From the NCBI GenBank assembly GCA_963757135.1, contig CAVWQE010000014.1, forward strand, positions 20,137 through 84,136: a stretch of DNA of 64,000 nt. The letters are read 5' to 3'. Origin of the DNA: Gp1-AA145 sp963757135 (lineage in GTDB: Bacteria > Acidobacteriota > Terriglobia > Terriglobales > Acidobacteriaceae). The notes below the pieces were generated by a model that was given only the letters and a program-made list of their open reading frames with translations, had not been told where the DNA came from and searched no databases. This document shows positions 34,225-42,976 of this stretch, one piece after another (within the stretch, counting starts at the first letter, position 1; every line of letters starts with the position of its first letter). A program made the position numbers and the translations under genes.

Positions 34225-34812
34225 TTACGGTTTCTTCGGCTTCAGGTCGCAGGCCTCACGAACGCGGTTCAGATCAAGTCCCGCCGGTGAAAACTCTGCG
34301 ATGCGCGGCCCCTCGGGCGTTCGGAACTCTACCCGGAACAAGTGGGCGCCAAGCAATTCACGGGTAGTGCCTTTATCCATCGATAAGAAATGCCCGCGCA
34401 CCCAGTTCCAGCTGTGGTCGCTGTGCGAGTCGTCAACCCGCACCCGTACCCGCATCTGCGGCTGTCCCCAAAAGCCCGGCCAATCCGGACGCCCCAGCCT
34501 GATGTTGGGACGAAAATCGGAGAGCTTGAGCTTGCCGTCGGTACAGAACAGGATCACCCGCGCCTGATCGTCACCATCGCCGGTGTTGTCGGCGACCAGA
34601 TCGAAGCGCACTTTCTTGGCGGCGGTCATGGGATCTTCGGTCTGCATTACCGTCCACTTGCCGCCGGCGCTTACGCCGCGGTCAGGACGCTCGGGCAAGT
34701 CGGGGCCTTCCTGGGCCCAAAGCACAAGACTGCCCGATAGCATGAAGAAAGCCAGGAAAAATCTTGTCCAGGAATTTGTTGATCTCATAAGTTTGCTGTT
34801 TTGCAGGCTCAT
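34225..34812 (-). CDS. Secreted protein of unknown function
   Basis: 195 residues (or 187 from the internal ATG at 34788). A signal peptide (RFFLAFFMLSGSLVLWAQ) precedes a beta-rich domain with alternating charged and aromatic residues: GKWTVMQTEDPMTAAKKVRF and DWPGFWGQPQMRVRVRVDD. Features such as a trailing FRTPEGPRIAEFSPAGLD recall periplasmic proteins that compare enzyme activity fragments or bind ligand, but I recognise no family. It is upstream of xfp on the same strand but separated by a hairpin and about 120 bases. Confidence 0.65.
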   Translation of the reverse strand: MSLQNSKLMRSTNSWTRFFLAFFMLSGSLVLWAQEGPDLPERPDRGVSAGGKWTVMQTEDPMTAAKKVRFDLVADNTGDGDDQARVILFCTDGKLKLSDFRPNIRLGRPDWPGFWGQPQMRVRVRVDDSHSDHSWNWVRGHFLSMDKGTTRELLGAHLFRVEFRTPEGPRIAEFSPAGLDLNRVREACDLKPKKP

Positions 34813-35012
34813 AAGTTTCGATGGAATGGTCCTCTCGTACCGGGGCGCGGCCGAAACCGTCGCGCTCCTTAGTTAACTACAAACCCTAAGATGCAAAAAA
34901 GTTGCGCTGTCTTCCAGTGCGAATTTAGAGTCTGGGGCTGCCAAGCGCTGGCCTGGCGTTTTGGCGGCTGTCACGCGCCATTTTTAGGAATTCCGCGCTT
35001 AGGGTAAACTTG

Positions 35013-35041
35013 TTGCAGCGCGTTTCTCTCATCCCTTCTAT
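35013..35041 (+). promoter_or_regulatory. Candidate tRNA-Leu promoter
   Basis: TTGCAG (35013-35018) and TTCTAT (35036-35041) are 17 bases apart and end 18 bases before the tRNA. The rest of the 247-base gap (34813-35059) shows no gene. Confidence 0.35.
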
Positions 35042-35059
35042 CGAGAAATAAGGGTTTTT

Positions 35060-35144
35060 GCGGAAGTGGTGGAATTGGCAGACACACCATCTTGAGGGGG
35101 TGGCGCCGAAAGGCATGGGGGTTCAAGTCCCCCCTTCCGCACCA
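35060..35144 (+). tRNA. tRNA-Leu (anticodon GAG)
   Basis: This 85-base class II tRNA has the acceptor stem GCGGAAG pairing with CTTCCGC and an encoded 3' CCA (discriminator A). The D-arm segment is TGGTGGAATTGGCAGAC. The anticodon stem CCATC/GGTGG closes the loop TTGAGGG, with anticodon GAG at 35094-35096. There is a short variable arm around GCGCCGAAAGGC and T-loop GGTTCAAGTCC. It reads CUC/CUU. It lies just upstream of secG; in E. coli the secG gene also neighbours a tRNA-Leu(GAG) gene, though on the other side. Confidence 0.97.
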
Positions 35145-35216
35145 TGATTCTAAGTGAAACAAAGCGGCTGACTTTGCTGCTCTAAAATTCAGGATTTACC
35201 GAAAGTTTTTTCTCCT

Positions 35217-35534
35217 ATGCCCATTCTCATCACCATTGTTCACGTTATTGTTTGCCTGTTCCTGGTTATCGTTGTGTTGTTGCAAAGCGGCCAGAGCGGC
35301 GATATTGCAGCTGCATTTGGCGGCACAGGTAGTCAGACGGCTTTCGGCCCGCGCGGCGCGGCCACCATTCTGACCAAAGCCACGACTTGGTGCGCGATCA
35401 TCTTCATGCTGACCTCGATTACCTTGTCAATAATGACATCGCGCAAGGGCGGCCCTGGTTCAGTACTCCAGAACTACAAAACCGCTCCGGCTAAGACCCA
35501 GACGACGCCCGCCAAGCCTGCGCAGCAGAAATAG
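35217..35534 (+). CDS. secG: Preprotein translocase subunit SecG
   Basis: 105 residues, two membrane helices (ITIVHVIVCLFLVIVVLLQ and TWCAIIFMLTSITLSIM). The conserved cytosolic loop between them is QSGQSGDIAAAFGGTGSQTAFGPRGAATILTK, given here only to its family core GQSGDIAAAFGG. A Pro/Ala/Lys/Gln-rich tail ends the protein, as in many SecG homologues. It assists SecYEG protein export. It follows tRNA-Leu by 72 bases; no tpiA or pgk, the frequent upstream neighbours, is present. Confidence 0.93.
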   Translation: MPILITIVHVIVCLFLVIVVLLQSGQSGDIAAAFGGTGSQTAFGPRGAATILTKATTWCAIIFMLTSITLSIMTSRKGGPGSVLQNYKTAPAKTQTTPAKPAQQK

Positions 35535-35639
35535 TTATCGATTGGCCGCTCGAGCTTTCGGTCGTCAGCGCCACTGTTAGCGCCACTGTCCGGAGCCGGA
35601 TGACCATACGACGAACGACGAACAGCCAACGACGTTTTC

Positions 35640-36272
35640 ATGATCCACGAGATTCTTCCTGTCGGCCCTCTGCAGTGCAACTGCTCAATCATCGGCGACG
35701 AGAGCACGCACGAAGCCATGGTCATTGATCCCGGCGACGATATTGCTAATGTCCTGGCGATTATTAAGAAACATAACTTGCTAGTCAGAGAAATCGTCAT
35801 CACCCATGCCCACATGGACCATGTGGGTGGGGCGATGAAGCTGCGCGCCGCAACCGGCGCTCTTATTCTGATCAACGAGAACGATTACGCGTTGCTGAAG
35901 ATGCTCGACGTGCAGGCGGCATGGCTAGGCATGCAGGATCCGGGCAAGGTTGAGATTGACCACAGTCTGGCAGAACTGGAAAAAGTGCAGGCTGGCTCGC
36001 TGACGGCAAACGTACTGCATACTCCGGGCCACACCGAAGGCAGCATCTGCCTCTATTTTCCCGCTGAGCAGAAACTCATCGCCGGAGACACCCTTTTCGC
36101 CGGCAGCATCGGGCGAACGGATCTTCCCGGGGGATCATTTGAAAAAATCATCCGCTCAATCAACGACAAACTGCTTGCCCTGCCCGATGAAACAATTGTC
36201 ATTCCCGGCCACGGACCGCTTACCAGCATCGGCGAAGAGCGCGAGCATAACCCATTCCTGAAGAACAGTTAA
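35640..36272 (+). CDS. Metallo-beta-lactamase-fold hydrolase (glyoxalase II-like)
   Basis: 210 residues with the binuclear-metal motif THAHMDHVGG at about 59-68, second His in HTPGHTEGSICLYF, bridging Asp in GDTLFAGSIGRTDLPGG and final His in IPGHGP. This is the compact YcbL/GloB2-like type, without the C-terminal helical substrate domain of true glyoxalase II. It probably hydrolyses a thioester or a small cyclic ester; the substrate is unknown. Separate from secG by about 105 bases, convergent with the aminotransferase. Confidence 0.88.
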   Translation: MIHEILPVGPLQCNCSIIGDESTHEAMVIDPGDDIANVLAIIKKHNLLVREIVITHAHMDHVGGAMKLRAATGALILINENDYALLKMLDVQAAWLGMQDPGKVEIDHSLAELEKVQAGSLTANVLHTPGHTEGSICLYFPAEQKLIAGDTLFAGSIGRTDLPGGSFEKIIRSINDKLLALPDETIVIPGHGPLTSIGEEREHNPFLKNS

Positions 36273-36279
36273 TCGCAGG

Positions 36280-37440
36280 TTATTTGAAAAAAATCAACAG
36301 CCGCGCAATTCCTTCTCGGAACTCTTCCGCACGCGAAATCAAACTGAGCACCAGATAGCCATCCTGCGGGAAATCGTAAAAATGTCCGGGATGCACCAAC
36401 ACTCCGCATTGCTGAAGCAGTTTAATGGCCAGCTCTTCATCTGACCTGATTGCCGGAACCCGCAATACCGCATACCATCCGCCTTCGACCACAAGCCGCG
36501 AGCATGCTTCTTGTTGTGTCAGCTGCCGGTCCAGTTCGGTCAGATTCTTTCGCACGCGTTCGAGCAGTTGCCGCTGAATGAGCGTGCGTTGCTCGAGCAA
36601 AGCTTGAGCAGCCCATTCTACCGGCGTACTCACCGAAAGGAACGTGTCGGCGATGACCTCCAGGCGCTCCATCGCAGCTTGCCTGAGCGCATCCGGGCCA
36701 CTTACGGCAATCCACGCGAGCTTCATTTGCGGCAGCGCCGAAATTTTCGAAATGCCGCTCAGCGTGAAGGTTAAAGCGCCATCATGTGATACGAAACTCC
36801 GCCACCGTGAACCTTCGTGGGCGTAGTCGAGAAAAACTTCGTCCACAATCAAAGCCAGTTTGTGTTGCCGGCATAGGTCGTTCAACTGTTCTCGTTCCTC
36901 AGAACTCACATATGATCCGGTGGGATTGTTCGGGTGTACTAGCACAATGGCCCGTGTTTTCTCGCTGATGGCTTGTTCCAGCGTGTGAACGTCAATCTGC
37001 CAGCCGTGGTCATAAATCAGCGAGTAGGGAACGAGCTTCACGTCCTGCAGGTCGGCCAGGAAATCGAACAGCGGATAGCTCGGCTTTGCAACCAGAATCT
37101 CTTCCCCTGGATTCGCGAGCAGCCGGAATACGAATGAATAAGCTTCGCTGGTGCTCGTGGTCAGCACCAGCGATTCAGGATCAACTGTTTCCCCGCGCTC
37201 TTCGTAATATGCAGAGACTCCCTTGCGTGCGCTGAGCAGACCTTTCGGTTGCGGATCATAGTCGAGCGAGTTCGCGTTCCGCAGCGAATCGAGAATGGCA
37301 GGTTCGTCGTAAGTCAGGCTTGCTCTCGTCGGATTCGAAATCGTCAGATCAAGAATGCCGGCCCCAGATTGGCGCACCTGCGCCAACGCTTCAGTAAAGC
37401 GATTGCGCGCAAGCTTCCAGTCTGTCCGGCGGGAAAACAT
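36280..37440 (-). CDS. Fold-type I PLP-dependent aminotransferase
   Basis: 386 residues of class I/II aspartate-aminotransferase type. Features in order: LTISNPTRASLTYDEP (substrate lid), GLLSARKGVSAYY, TTSTSEAYSFVFRLL (PLP phosphate region), HPNNPTGSYVS, LIVDEVFLDY (PLP-ring Asp), SGISKISALPQMKLAW with the Schiff-base Lys, and a C-terminal Arg region. The substrate is an amino acid with 2-oxo partner but not identifiable. It stands alone, with convergent neighbour MBL and divergent RAYT. Confidence 0.88.
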   Translation of the reverse strand: MFSRRTDWKLARNRFTEALAQVRQSGAGILDLTISNPTRASLTYDEPAILDSLRNANSLDYDPQPKGLLSARKGVSAYYEERGETVDPESLVLTTSTSEAYSFVFRLLANPGEEILVAKPSYPLFDFLADLQDVKLVPYSLIYDHGWQIDVHTLEQAISEKTRAIVLVHPNNPTGSYVSSEEREQLNDLCRQHKLALIVDEVFLDYAHEGSRWRSFVSHDGALTFTLSGISKISALPQMKLAWIAVSGPDALRQAAMERLEVIADTFLSVSTPVEWAAQALLEQRTLIQRQLLERVRKNLTELDRQLTQQEACSRLVVEGGWYAVLRVPAIRSDEELAIKLLQQCGVLVHPGHFYDFPQDGYLVLSLISRAEEFREGIARLLIFFK

Positions 37441-37488
37441 AGGGGAACATCATAGCGGAGGATCGCATTTTCTTTCGCAAGAGTACTT

Positions 37489-38071
37489 GGAGGCGCGGGC
37501 GTCCTCGCCCGTGCATCTTGAACTCAGTGTTCACATGTCACAGACTTCCGCGGCGCCACTATGCGAACATTCCCATGTGCAGCGGAAATATCAATACCGC
37601 CGAAAACTTCCGCATCGTCAATGGGAGGACAAGACATACTTCATAACTTTCTGCACTCGTAAACGCGCCGTGCTAAATGAGGGCTGCCGAGGCCTCGTGC
37701 TACAGACTTGCCTTGCGGGCAACGGCAAACTATTCGAACTCTACGCCGTCGTTGTTATGCCTGACCACGTCCATCTAATGCTTGTACCGCTAGCCGACCA
37801 TAATGGCACGATTAGCGTTTCCGAGATCATGCAAGCAATCAAGAGCACTTCATCGCATCGGATCAACAAGTATCTTGGTCGAACCGGCAAGGTTTGGCAG
37901 GATGAGTCATTCGATCGTGCGATGCGAGAGGTGGAAAACGTCAGCGGCAGAATCGAGTACATGATAGGCAATCCGGTCCGCGCAAGTTTGGTTGAAAGCC
38001 CATTCGATTACAAGTGGTTGTGGACTCGATCGAGAGAAACAGTTCGCACGGGCGTGGACGCCCGCGCCTCC
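37489..38071 (+). mobile_element. REP-bounded RAYT element
   Basis: The left palindrome (37489-37515, GGAGGCGCGGGCGTCCTCGC and on) and the right palindrome (38046-38071) are inverted copies: the reverse complement of the right copy matches the left at 25 of 26 positions. Each can itself fold as GCGGGCG...CGCCCG. They bracket the RAYT transposase gene, a classic REP-RAYT layout. The right copy lies inside the last codons of the transposase gene. Confidence 0.8.
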
Positions 38072-38086
38072 ATTCGAAATCGCTAA
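37535..38086 (+). CDS. REP-associated tyrosine transposase (RAYT)
   Basis: About 183 residues of the Y1/HUH transposase fold that nicks single-stranded palindromes. Metal-binding HUH motif VVMPDHVHLMLVP, then SSHRINKYLGRTGKVWQDESFD with the catalytic Tyr region, and the family end RIEYMIGNPVRASLV. The start at 37535 is inferred; the open frame extends further left through the REP and into the aminotransferase. The C-terminal tail (VRTGVDARASIRNR) is encoded by the right REP copy. The gene looks intact. Its stop overlaps the bfr stop by four bases. Confidence 0.85.
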   Translation: MSQTSAAPLCEHSHVQRKYQYRRKLPHRQWEDKTYFITFCTRKRAVLNEGCRGLVLQTCLAGNGKLFELYAVVVMPDHVHLMLVPLADHNGTISVSEIMQAIKSTSSHRINKYLGRTGKVWQDESFDRAMREVENVSGRIEYMIGNPVRASLVESPFDYKWLWTRSRETVRTGVDARASIRNR

Positions 38087-38571
38087 TCCTTTTCCTCTTC
38101 TCCCTTGTGTAGCTGCTGGGCCAGGAAATTGTCGAGTCCGACCTCTTCTATCGCGTGCAGCTGGCCTTCAAGGTAGTCCACGTGGTGTTCTTCGTCTCTC
38201 AAGATTTCTTCAAACAGTGCACGCGAAGCATTATCTCCCACCTCGACGGAGAGCTCGATGGCATGGTTGAGCTGCTTGACGGCGCGAAGCTCCAGAGCGA
38301 GGTCGCTTTCGAACTGCGCCTTTACGTTCTTGCCGACATTGATCGGCCCAACGTCAGTCATGTTGGGCGTGCCGTCAAGAAACAGAATTCGATCCATCAG
38401 CTTCTCGGCGTGAACCATTTCTTCAATGGATTCCTTCCGGTAGTAAGCTCCCAGCCGGAAGTAGCCCCAGTTCTCGCACATCTTGGAATGCAGGAAATAT
38501 TGATTGATGGCCGTGAGCTCGGCTTTCAGGGCCTCACTTAATTGCTTCAGGACTTTGTCGTTTCCACGCAT
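38083..38571 (-). CDS. bfr: Bacterioferritin
   Basis: This 162-residue iron-storage subunit forms 24-mer shells. All ferroxidase ligands are at canonical positions: E18, E51, H54, E94, E127 and H130. Met52 for interdimer heme is present in EEMVHAEKLM. N-terminus VLKQLSEALKAELTAINQYF is typical. The acidic/Lys tail is GEEEKD. It is transcribed away from the fdh operon. The iron-rich FDH next door makes iron storage a sensible neighbour, but no common regulation is visible. Confidence 0.95.
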   Translation of the reverse strand: MRGNDKVLKQLSEALKAELTAINQYFLHSKMCENWGYFRLGAYYRKESIEEMVHAEKLMDRILFLDGTPNMTDVGPINVGKNVKAQFESDLALELRAVKQLNHAIELSVEVGDNASRALFEEILRDEEHHVDYLEGQLHAIEEVGLDNFLAQQLHKGEEEKD

Positions 38572-38630
38572 GGCTATGGATTGTAGCTAACCACCGCATT
38601 ATTGCCAACGCGGAGCAATCAAGGTCCATT

Positions 38631-38754
38631 CACCACGGAGACACGGAGGCACGGAGAAATTTGAATTACGATGATCGAGATTCGTTTCTCCCGACCAGAT
38701 TGACATTGCTACCCCAAAGGAAAAAATTCTTCTCCGTGCCTCCGTGGTGAAAAG
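38631..38754. repeat. Inverted pair of CACCACGGAGACACGGAG-type repeats
   Basis: CACCACGGAGACACGGAGGC (38631 on) and its inverse TCTCCGTGCCTCCGTGGTGA (38731-38750) face each other about 70 bases apart in the divergent gap between bfr and fdhA. They can fold into a long stem. The same layout with CACAGAG spelling occurs at 44021-44159. Confidence 0.7.
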
Positions 38755-38826
38755 GTTCCGGCTCCGGCAACGTTTGCGGATATACTTGCCGTCTAAAGTA
38801 CATGCCTCAGAACGCTTGGAGGAATT

Positions 38827-41800
38827 GTGCTCGGAAAGCTGCTCTCCCGCTGGCCGCTCATTCAACAGATAAAAACTGGCGCTAATGGGAACGGCGTCGA
38901 GTCGATGTCGGAGCGCACGCGCAATCTGCGACCCAAAACAGATGGCGCAAAGGCCACACCCTCCATTTGCCCCTACTGCGGTGTGGGATGCGGGCAACTC
39001 GCCTTTCACAAAGACGGCAAGCTGATCTCCATAGAAGGCGATCCAACCTCGCCCATTTCCCGCGGACGTCTCTGCCCTAAAGGCTCCGCTACTTACCAGC
39101 TCCACACTCATCCTGGGCGCCTGAAAAAAGTTAAATACCGCCGGCCATACTCCAGGCAATGGGAAGAACTAGATCTCGAAACTGCAATGGATATGGTCGC
39201 CGACCGGCTCTGGGATTCGCGCGAGCGCACTTTTCAGGAAACCAAAGACGGCGAGTCGCTCATGCAGACCACCGCCATCGCGCATCTTGGCGGAGCGACT
39301 CTTGACATCGAAGAAAATTATCTGATCAAAAAACTTTTTACCGCCGGCCTGGGAATGGTGTGTCTCTCCAACCAGGCCCGTATATGACACAGCTCCACTG
39401 TCCCCGGTCTGGGGACAAGCTTTGGACGCGGCGGCGCGACCACCGCGCAACAAGACCTCAGTAATGCCGACGCCATCATGATCATGGGGTCGTCAATGGC
39501 CGAGAACCATCCGGTCGGCTTTCAGTGGGTGCTGGAGGCGCGTGAGCGCGGCGCCAGGATCATTCACGTCGACCCGCGCTTCAACCGCACGTCGGCCATG
39601 GCGGACATCTGGCTGCCTCTGCGCGCCGGCAGCGATATTATCTTTCTCGGTGGGCTGGTTAATTACGTACTCACAAACAACAAAGATTTTCGTGAATACG
39701 TAGTGCGCTATACCAACGCCGCCACCATTTTGCGCGATGATTTCAAAGACACCGAAGACCTGGAAGGTCTGTTCTCGGGCTGGGACGCCGAGCACAAGAA
39801 ATATGATCCTGAAACTTGGCTCTACCGCAGCGCGACGCCGAAGCAGACCGCGACCACGCCGGGCCACTCCGATGTCGGCGGCGGTCACGGTAAAGATCGA
39901 GGCGGTGAAGCCCAGGACATGAGCAACTTCGACTGGGACTTTTCGCTTGAAGACCCGCTCTGCGTTTTTCAGGTCTTAAAGCGGCACTTCGCGCGTTACA
40001 CGTCGGAGATGGTCGAGAGATTCTGCGGTATTCCGAAAGAAGCGTTTCTGAAAGCGGCGGAGACATTCACTTCGGCCTCAGGCCCGGAGAAGACGGCGGC
40101 CATATGTTACGCCGTCGGTTGGACCCAACATTCCAACGGAGTGCAAATCATTCGGACGGCAGCAATCCTGCAATTGCTGCTGGGTAATATAGGTCGTCCT
40201 GGCGGCGGAATTCTTGCTTTGCGGGGGCACGCTTCCATTCAGGGTTCGACCGACATTCCGACTTTGTACGACATTCTGCCCGGCTACTTGCCCATGCCGA
40301 TCTTTTCCGAGGACTCCCACAAGTTAAAGGACTACATTAAGAAACACCGCGTCCGCATAGGAGTATGGTCAAATTTCGACGCGTACATCATCAGCTTGCT
40401 CAAAGCCTACTACGGCGACGCAGCCACCAAAGAAAACGATTATGGTTTCAACTGGCTGCCCCGAGTCACCGGCGATCACTCGCATTTCGGTTACTGGTAT
40501 GAAATGCAGGACGGGAAGATGGAAGGTCTGTTTGTCATGGGCCAGAACCCGGCAGTGGGTTCTCCTAATGGCAAGCTTCAGCGCAGCGCTCTATCGAAAT
40601 TGAAATGGCTGGTAGTGCGGGACATGGTCGAAGTCGAAACCGCTTCCTTCTGGCTGGACGCGCCCGAAGTCTTGCGTGGGGGAGTAAAACCCGAGGACAT
40701 CGGCACAGAGGTGTTTTTATTTCCTGCGGCCGGTACGGCCGAGAAAGAGGGAACATTCACCAACACGCAACGACTTCTGCAATATCGCGAGAAGGCGGTT
40801 GACCCTCCGGGCGATGCCACGAGTGACACCTGGTTCGTCTACCATCTTGGGCGACGGTTGAAGGAGAAAGCAAAGAAGGACACTCGTCCACGCAACGCTG
40901 GACTTAATGCCCTGACCTGGGATTATCCCGTCGAAGGGCGTGAGCGCGAACCGAAAGTTTCAACTGTCCTAAAAGAGATCAACGGATGGACGGTCGCCGA
41001 CCACAAACAATTGCCGCACATGCAAAGTGTAAAGAACGATGGATCCACGGCTTGCGGCGCATGGATCTACTGCGGCGTTTATCCAGAGGAAGGACGCAAC
41101 CGCGCCGACGAACGCAAGCCTAAAGACCTGCTGGGTCATGGATGGGGTTTTGCATGGCCAAATGATTGCCGCATCATTTACAACCGGGCGTCGGCGCGGC
41201 CGGACGGCCAGCCTTGGAGCGAGCGAAAAAAACTGGTCTGGTGGGACGAAGAGAAAAGGGAATGGACCGGCCTAGATAATGCTGACTACAAAAAAGATCT
41301 CGCTCCCACAACGCCCGACGCTCTGGATAGCGGAGTCGGAGTCGCCGGCCTCGGCGGGGCGCGTCCGTTTACACTGCATCCCGATGGCGTGGGCTGGCTG
41401 TACGTTCCCAGCGGGCTGAAGGACGGTCCGCTGCCAACGCATTACGAACCGCTGGAATCAGTCATCAGAAATCCTTTGTACGGTCAGCAAACTGACCCGG
41501 CAGCCGCGAAAAAAGAACGGCCCGAAAATCCCTACGCGCAAGAAGTCGCCGATCCTTTTTATCCATACGTGCTCACGACCTACCGCCTGACCGAGCATCA
41601 CACCGCCGGAGGCATGACCCGCACGTTAAGCCATCTGGCCGAATTACAGCCGGATTTATTTACCGAGGTGTCGCCGGAGCTGGCCGACGAGATCGGGCTG
41701 ATCCATGGTGAGTGGGCGACAATATCGACGCCGCGCGCCAGCATCCAAGCTAAAGTCCTGGTTACGCGCCGCATGCGGCCGATGTGGATTGACGGACGCA

Positions 41801-42009
41801 GAATTCATCAGGTTGGGCTGCCATATCACTGGGGCTACAAAGGCATGAGCAAAGGCGACGTCGTAAACGATCTATTGGCCATCAGTGAAGAACCCAATGT
41901 CCGCATCATGGAAAGCAAGGCACTGGTTTGCAACATTGAACCGGGCGAGAATAATCACCGCAATGGAAATCAGAGTCGGCTGGACAAGACAGTTAAAGCA
42001 GCATTGTGA
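38827..42009 (+). CDS. fdhA: Selenocysteine-containing formate dehydrogenase, catalytic (alpha) subunit
   Basis: About 1060 residues; an in-frame TGA at 39385-39387 is read as selenocysteine. N-terminal 4Fe-4S binding CPYCGVGCG...RLCPKGSA, then SNQARI-Sec-H, matching the FdnG/FdoG context NQARV-Sec-H. After it the frame continues as TSFGRGGATTAQQDLSNADA, MGSSMAENHPVGFQ and VDPRFNRTSAMAD, with a C-terminal molybdopterin-binding domain. It oxidises formate at a W/Mo-bis-MGD site. GTG 38827 is preceded by GGAGGA. No twin-arginine signal is seen, unlike FdnG, so the subunit may face the cytoplasm. First gene of fdhA-fdhB-nrfD. Confidence 0.93.
39385..39421 (+). other. Bacterial SECIS element for the fdhA TGA codon
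   Basis: Directly after the TGA, AGCT (39391-39394) pairs with AGCT (39418-39421), a CCAC bulge follows, then TGTCCCC (39399-39405) pairs with GGGGACA (39411-39417) around the loop GGTCT (39406-39410). The loop starts 19 bases after the TGA. A GGUCU apical loop on a short GC stem is what SelB recognises in E. coli fdhF. It lies inside the coding region, as bacterial SECIS elements do. Confidence 0.88.
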
Positions 42010-42012
42010 ATT

Positions 42013-42051
42013 TCTTCGCGCTCTTTGCGTTCTTTGCGGTTAAAAGCTTTT
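42013..42051 (+). repeat. Dispersed repeat in the fdhA-fdhB gap
   Basis: CTTCGCGCTCTTTGCGTTCT then TTGCGGTTAAAAGCTTTT, a forward copy of the family clustered at 14617-14950. It fills nearly all of the 57 bases between fdhA and fdhB. Confidence 0.75.
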
Positions 42052-42066
42052 GATTTTCGAGGCAAA

Positions 42067-42858
42067 ATGCCAACAACAGCATTTCTGACAGACTCGACCC
42101 TGTGCATCGGATGCAAAGCCTGCGAAGTCGCCTGCAAGGAGTGGAACAACGTTGCTGAAGACGGGCTCAACTGGAGCGGTTTTTCCTACGACAACACGGG
42201 CGCCGTCGGCGCCGAGACCTGGCGGCACGTAAAGTTTGTCGAGCAATCGCCCGAGCCTGGGTTCGGCGGCAATGCGCCCGAGCTGAATTCGTGGTCGTTT
42301 TCATCGGACGTCTGCAAGCATTGTGAGAATGCTGGTTGCCTGGAAGCGTGTCCGACTGGTGCTATCGTGCGCACCGAGTTTGGCGGTGTATTCGTGCAGC
42401 CAGATATTTGCAACGGGTGCGGCTACTGTGTGGTCTCCTGTCCGTTCGGCGTTGTCGAACGCAATCATGACGATGGTCGCGCCTTCAAGTGCACCTTCTG
42501 CTATGACCGTCAGAAGGCCAATATGCAACCCGCCTGCGCCAAGGCCTGTCCGACGCAATCAATCAAGTTTGGAGAGATCACCGAACTTCGCGCCGACGCC
42601 GAAAAGAGAATGACAACGCTCCACGAGCGGGGCATGGCTGACGCAACTTTTTACGACGCATCGGATACCAGCGTTGGCGGCACACATGCGATGTTCATCG
42701 TCCGCGGCGATCCGCGCGCCTACAATTTGCCCCCGAAGCCTGAGGTCCCAACGATCTATCTAAAAAAGGCCTGGCGGTCATCGGCGATCGGTGCATTGAT
42801 GCTGCTTGGCGGAGCGATTGCGGCGTTTTTGGCGGACGGACACAATGGAAGAGGATGA
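42067..42858 (+). CDS. fdhB: Formate dehydrogenase iron-sulfur (beta) subunit
   Basis: About 263 residues carrying electrons from FdhA to the membrane subunit. Four 4Fe-4S sites: CIGCKACEVACKEW, CKHCENAGCLEACPTG, CNGCGYCVVSCPFG and CTFCYDRQKANMQPACAKACP. The C-terminal hydrophobic helix SSAIGALMLLGGAIAAFLA would anchor it, as in FdnH. ATG 42067 is chosen; the frame upstream lies in the repeat. It has no signal peptide. Confidence 0.93.
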   Translation: MPTTAFLTDSTLCIGCKACEVACKEWNNVAEDGLNWSGFSYDNTGAVGAETWRHVKFVEQSPEPGFGGNAPELNSWSFSSDVCKHCENAGCLEACPTGAIVRTEFGGVFVQPDICNGCGYCVVSCPFGVVERNHDDGRAFKCTFCYDRQKANMQPACAKACPTQSIKFGEITELRADAEKRMTTLHERGMADATFYDASDTSVGGTHAMFIVRGDPRAYNLPPKPEVPTIYLKKAWRSSAIGALMLLGGAIAAFLADGHNGRG

Positions 42859-42890
42859 ATGCGGTCACGAAATTGTGAATCGGAGAAGTT

Positions 42891-42929
42891 CTTCGCGACC
42901 TTTGCGCGCTTCGCGGTTAAGAGCTCTTT
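42891..42929 (+). repeat. Dispersed repeat in the fdhB-nrfD gap
   Basis: CTTCGCGACCTTTGCGCGCT then TCGCGGTTAAGAGCTCTTT, another forward copy. The 118-base gap holds this repeat and a short unassigned stretch before the nrfD start. Confidence 0.72.
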
Positions 42930-42976
42930 GCCGTCGCAGTCGTCGAGAAAATGCCCCGCAATAAAATGAATAGACC

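Noticed and set aside
38827..42009. fdhA read as two separate genes or a nonsense pseudogene
   Set aside because: The frame continues without shift across the TGA, the context matches the known Sec site and a SECIS hairpin follows.
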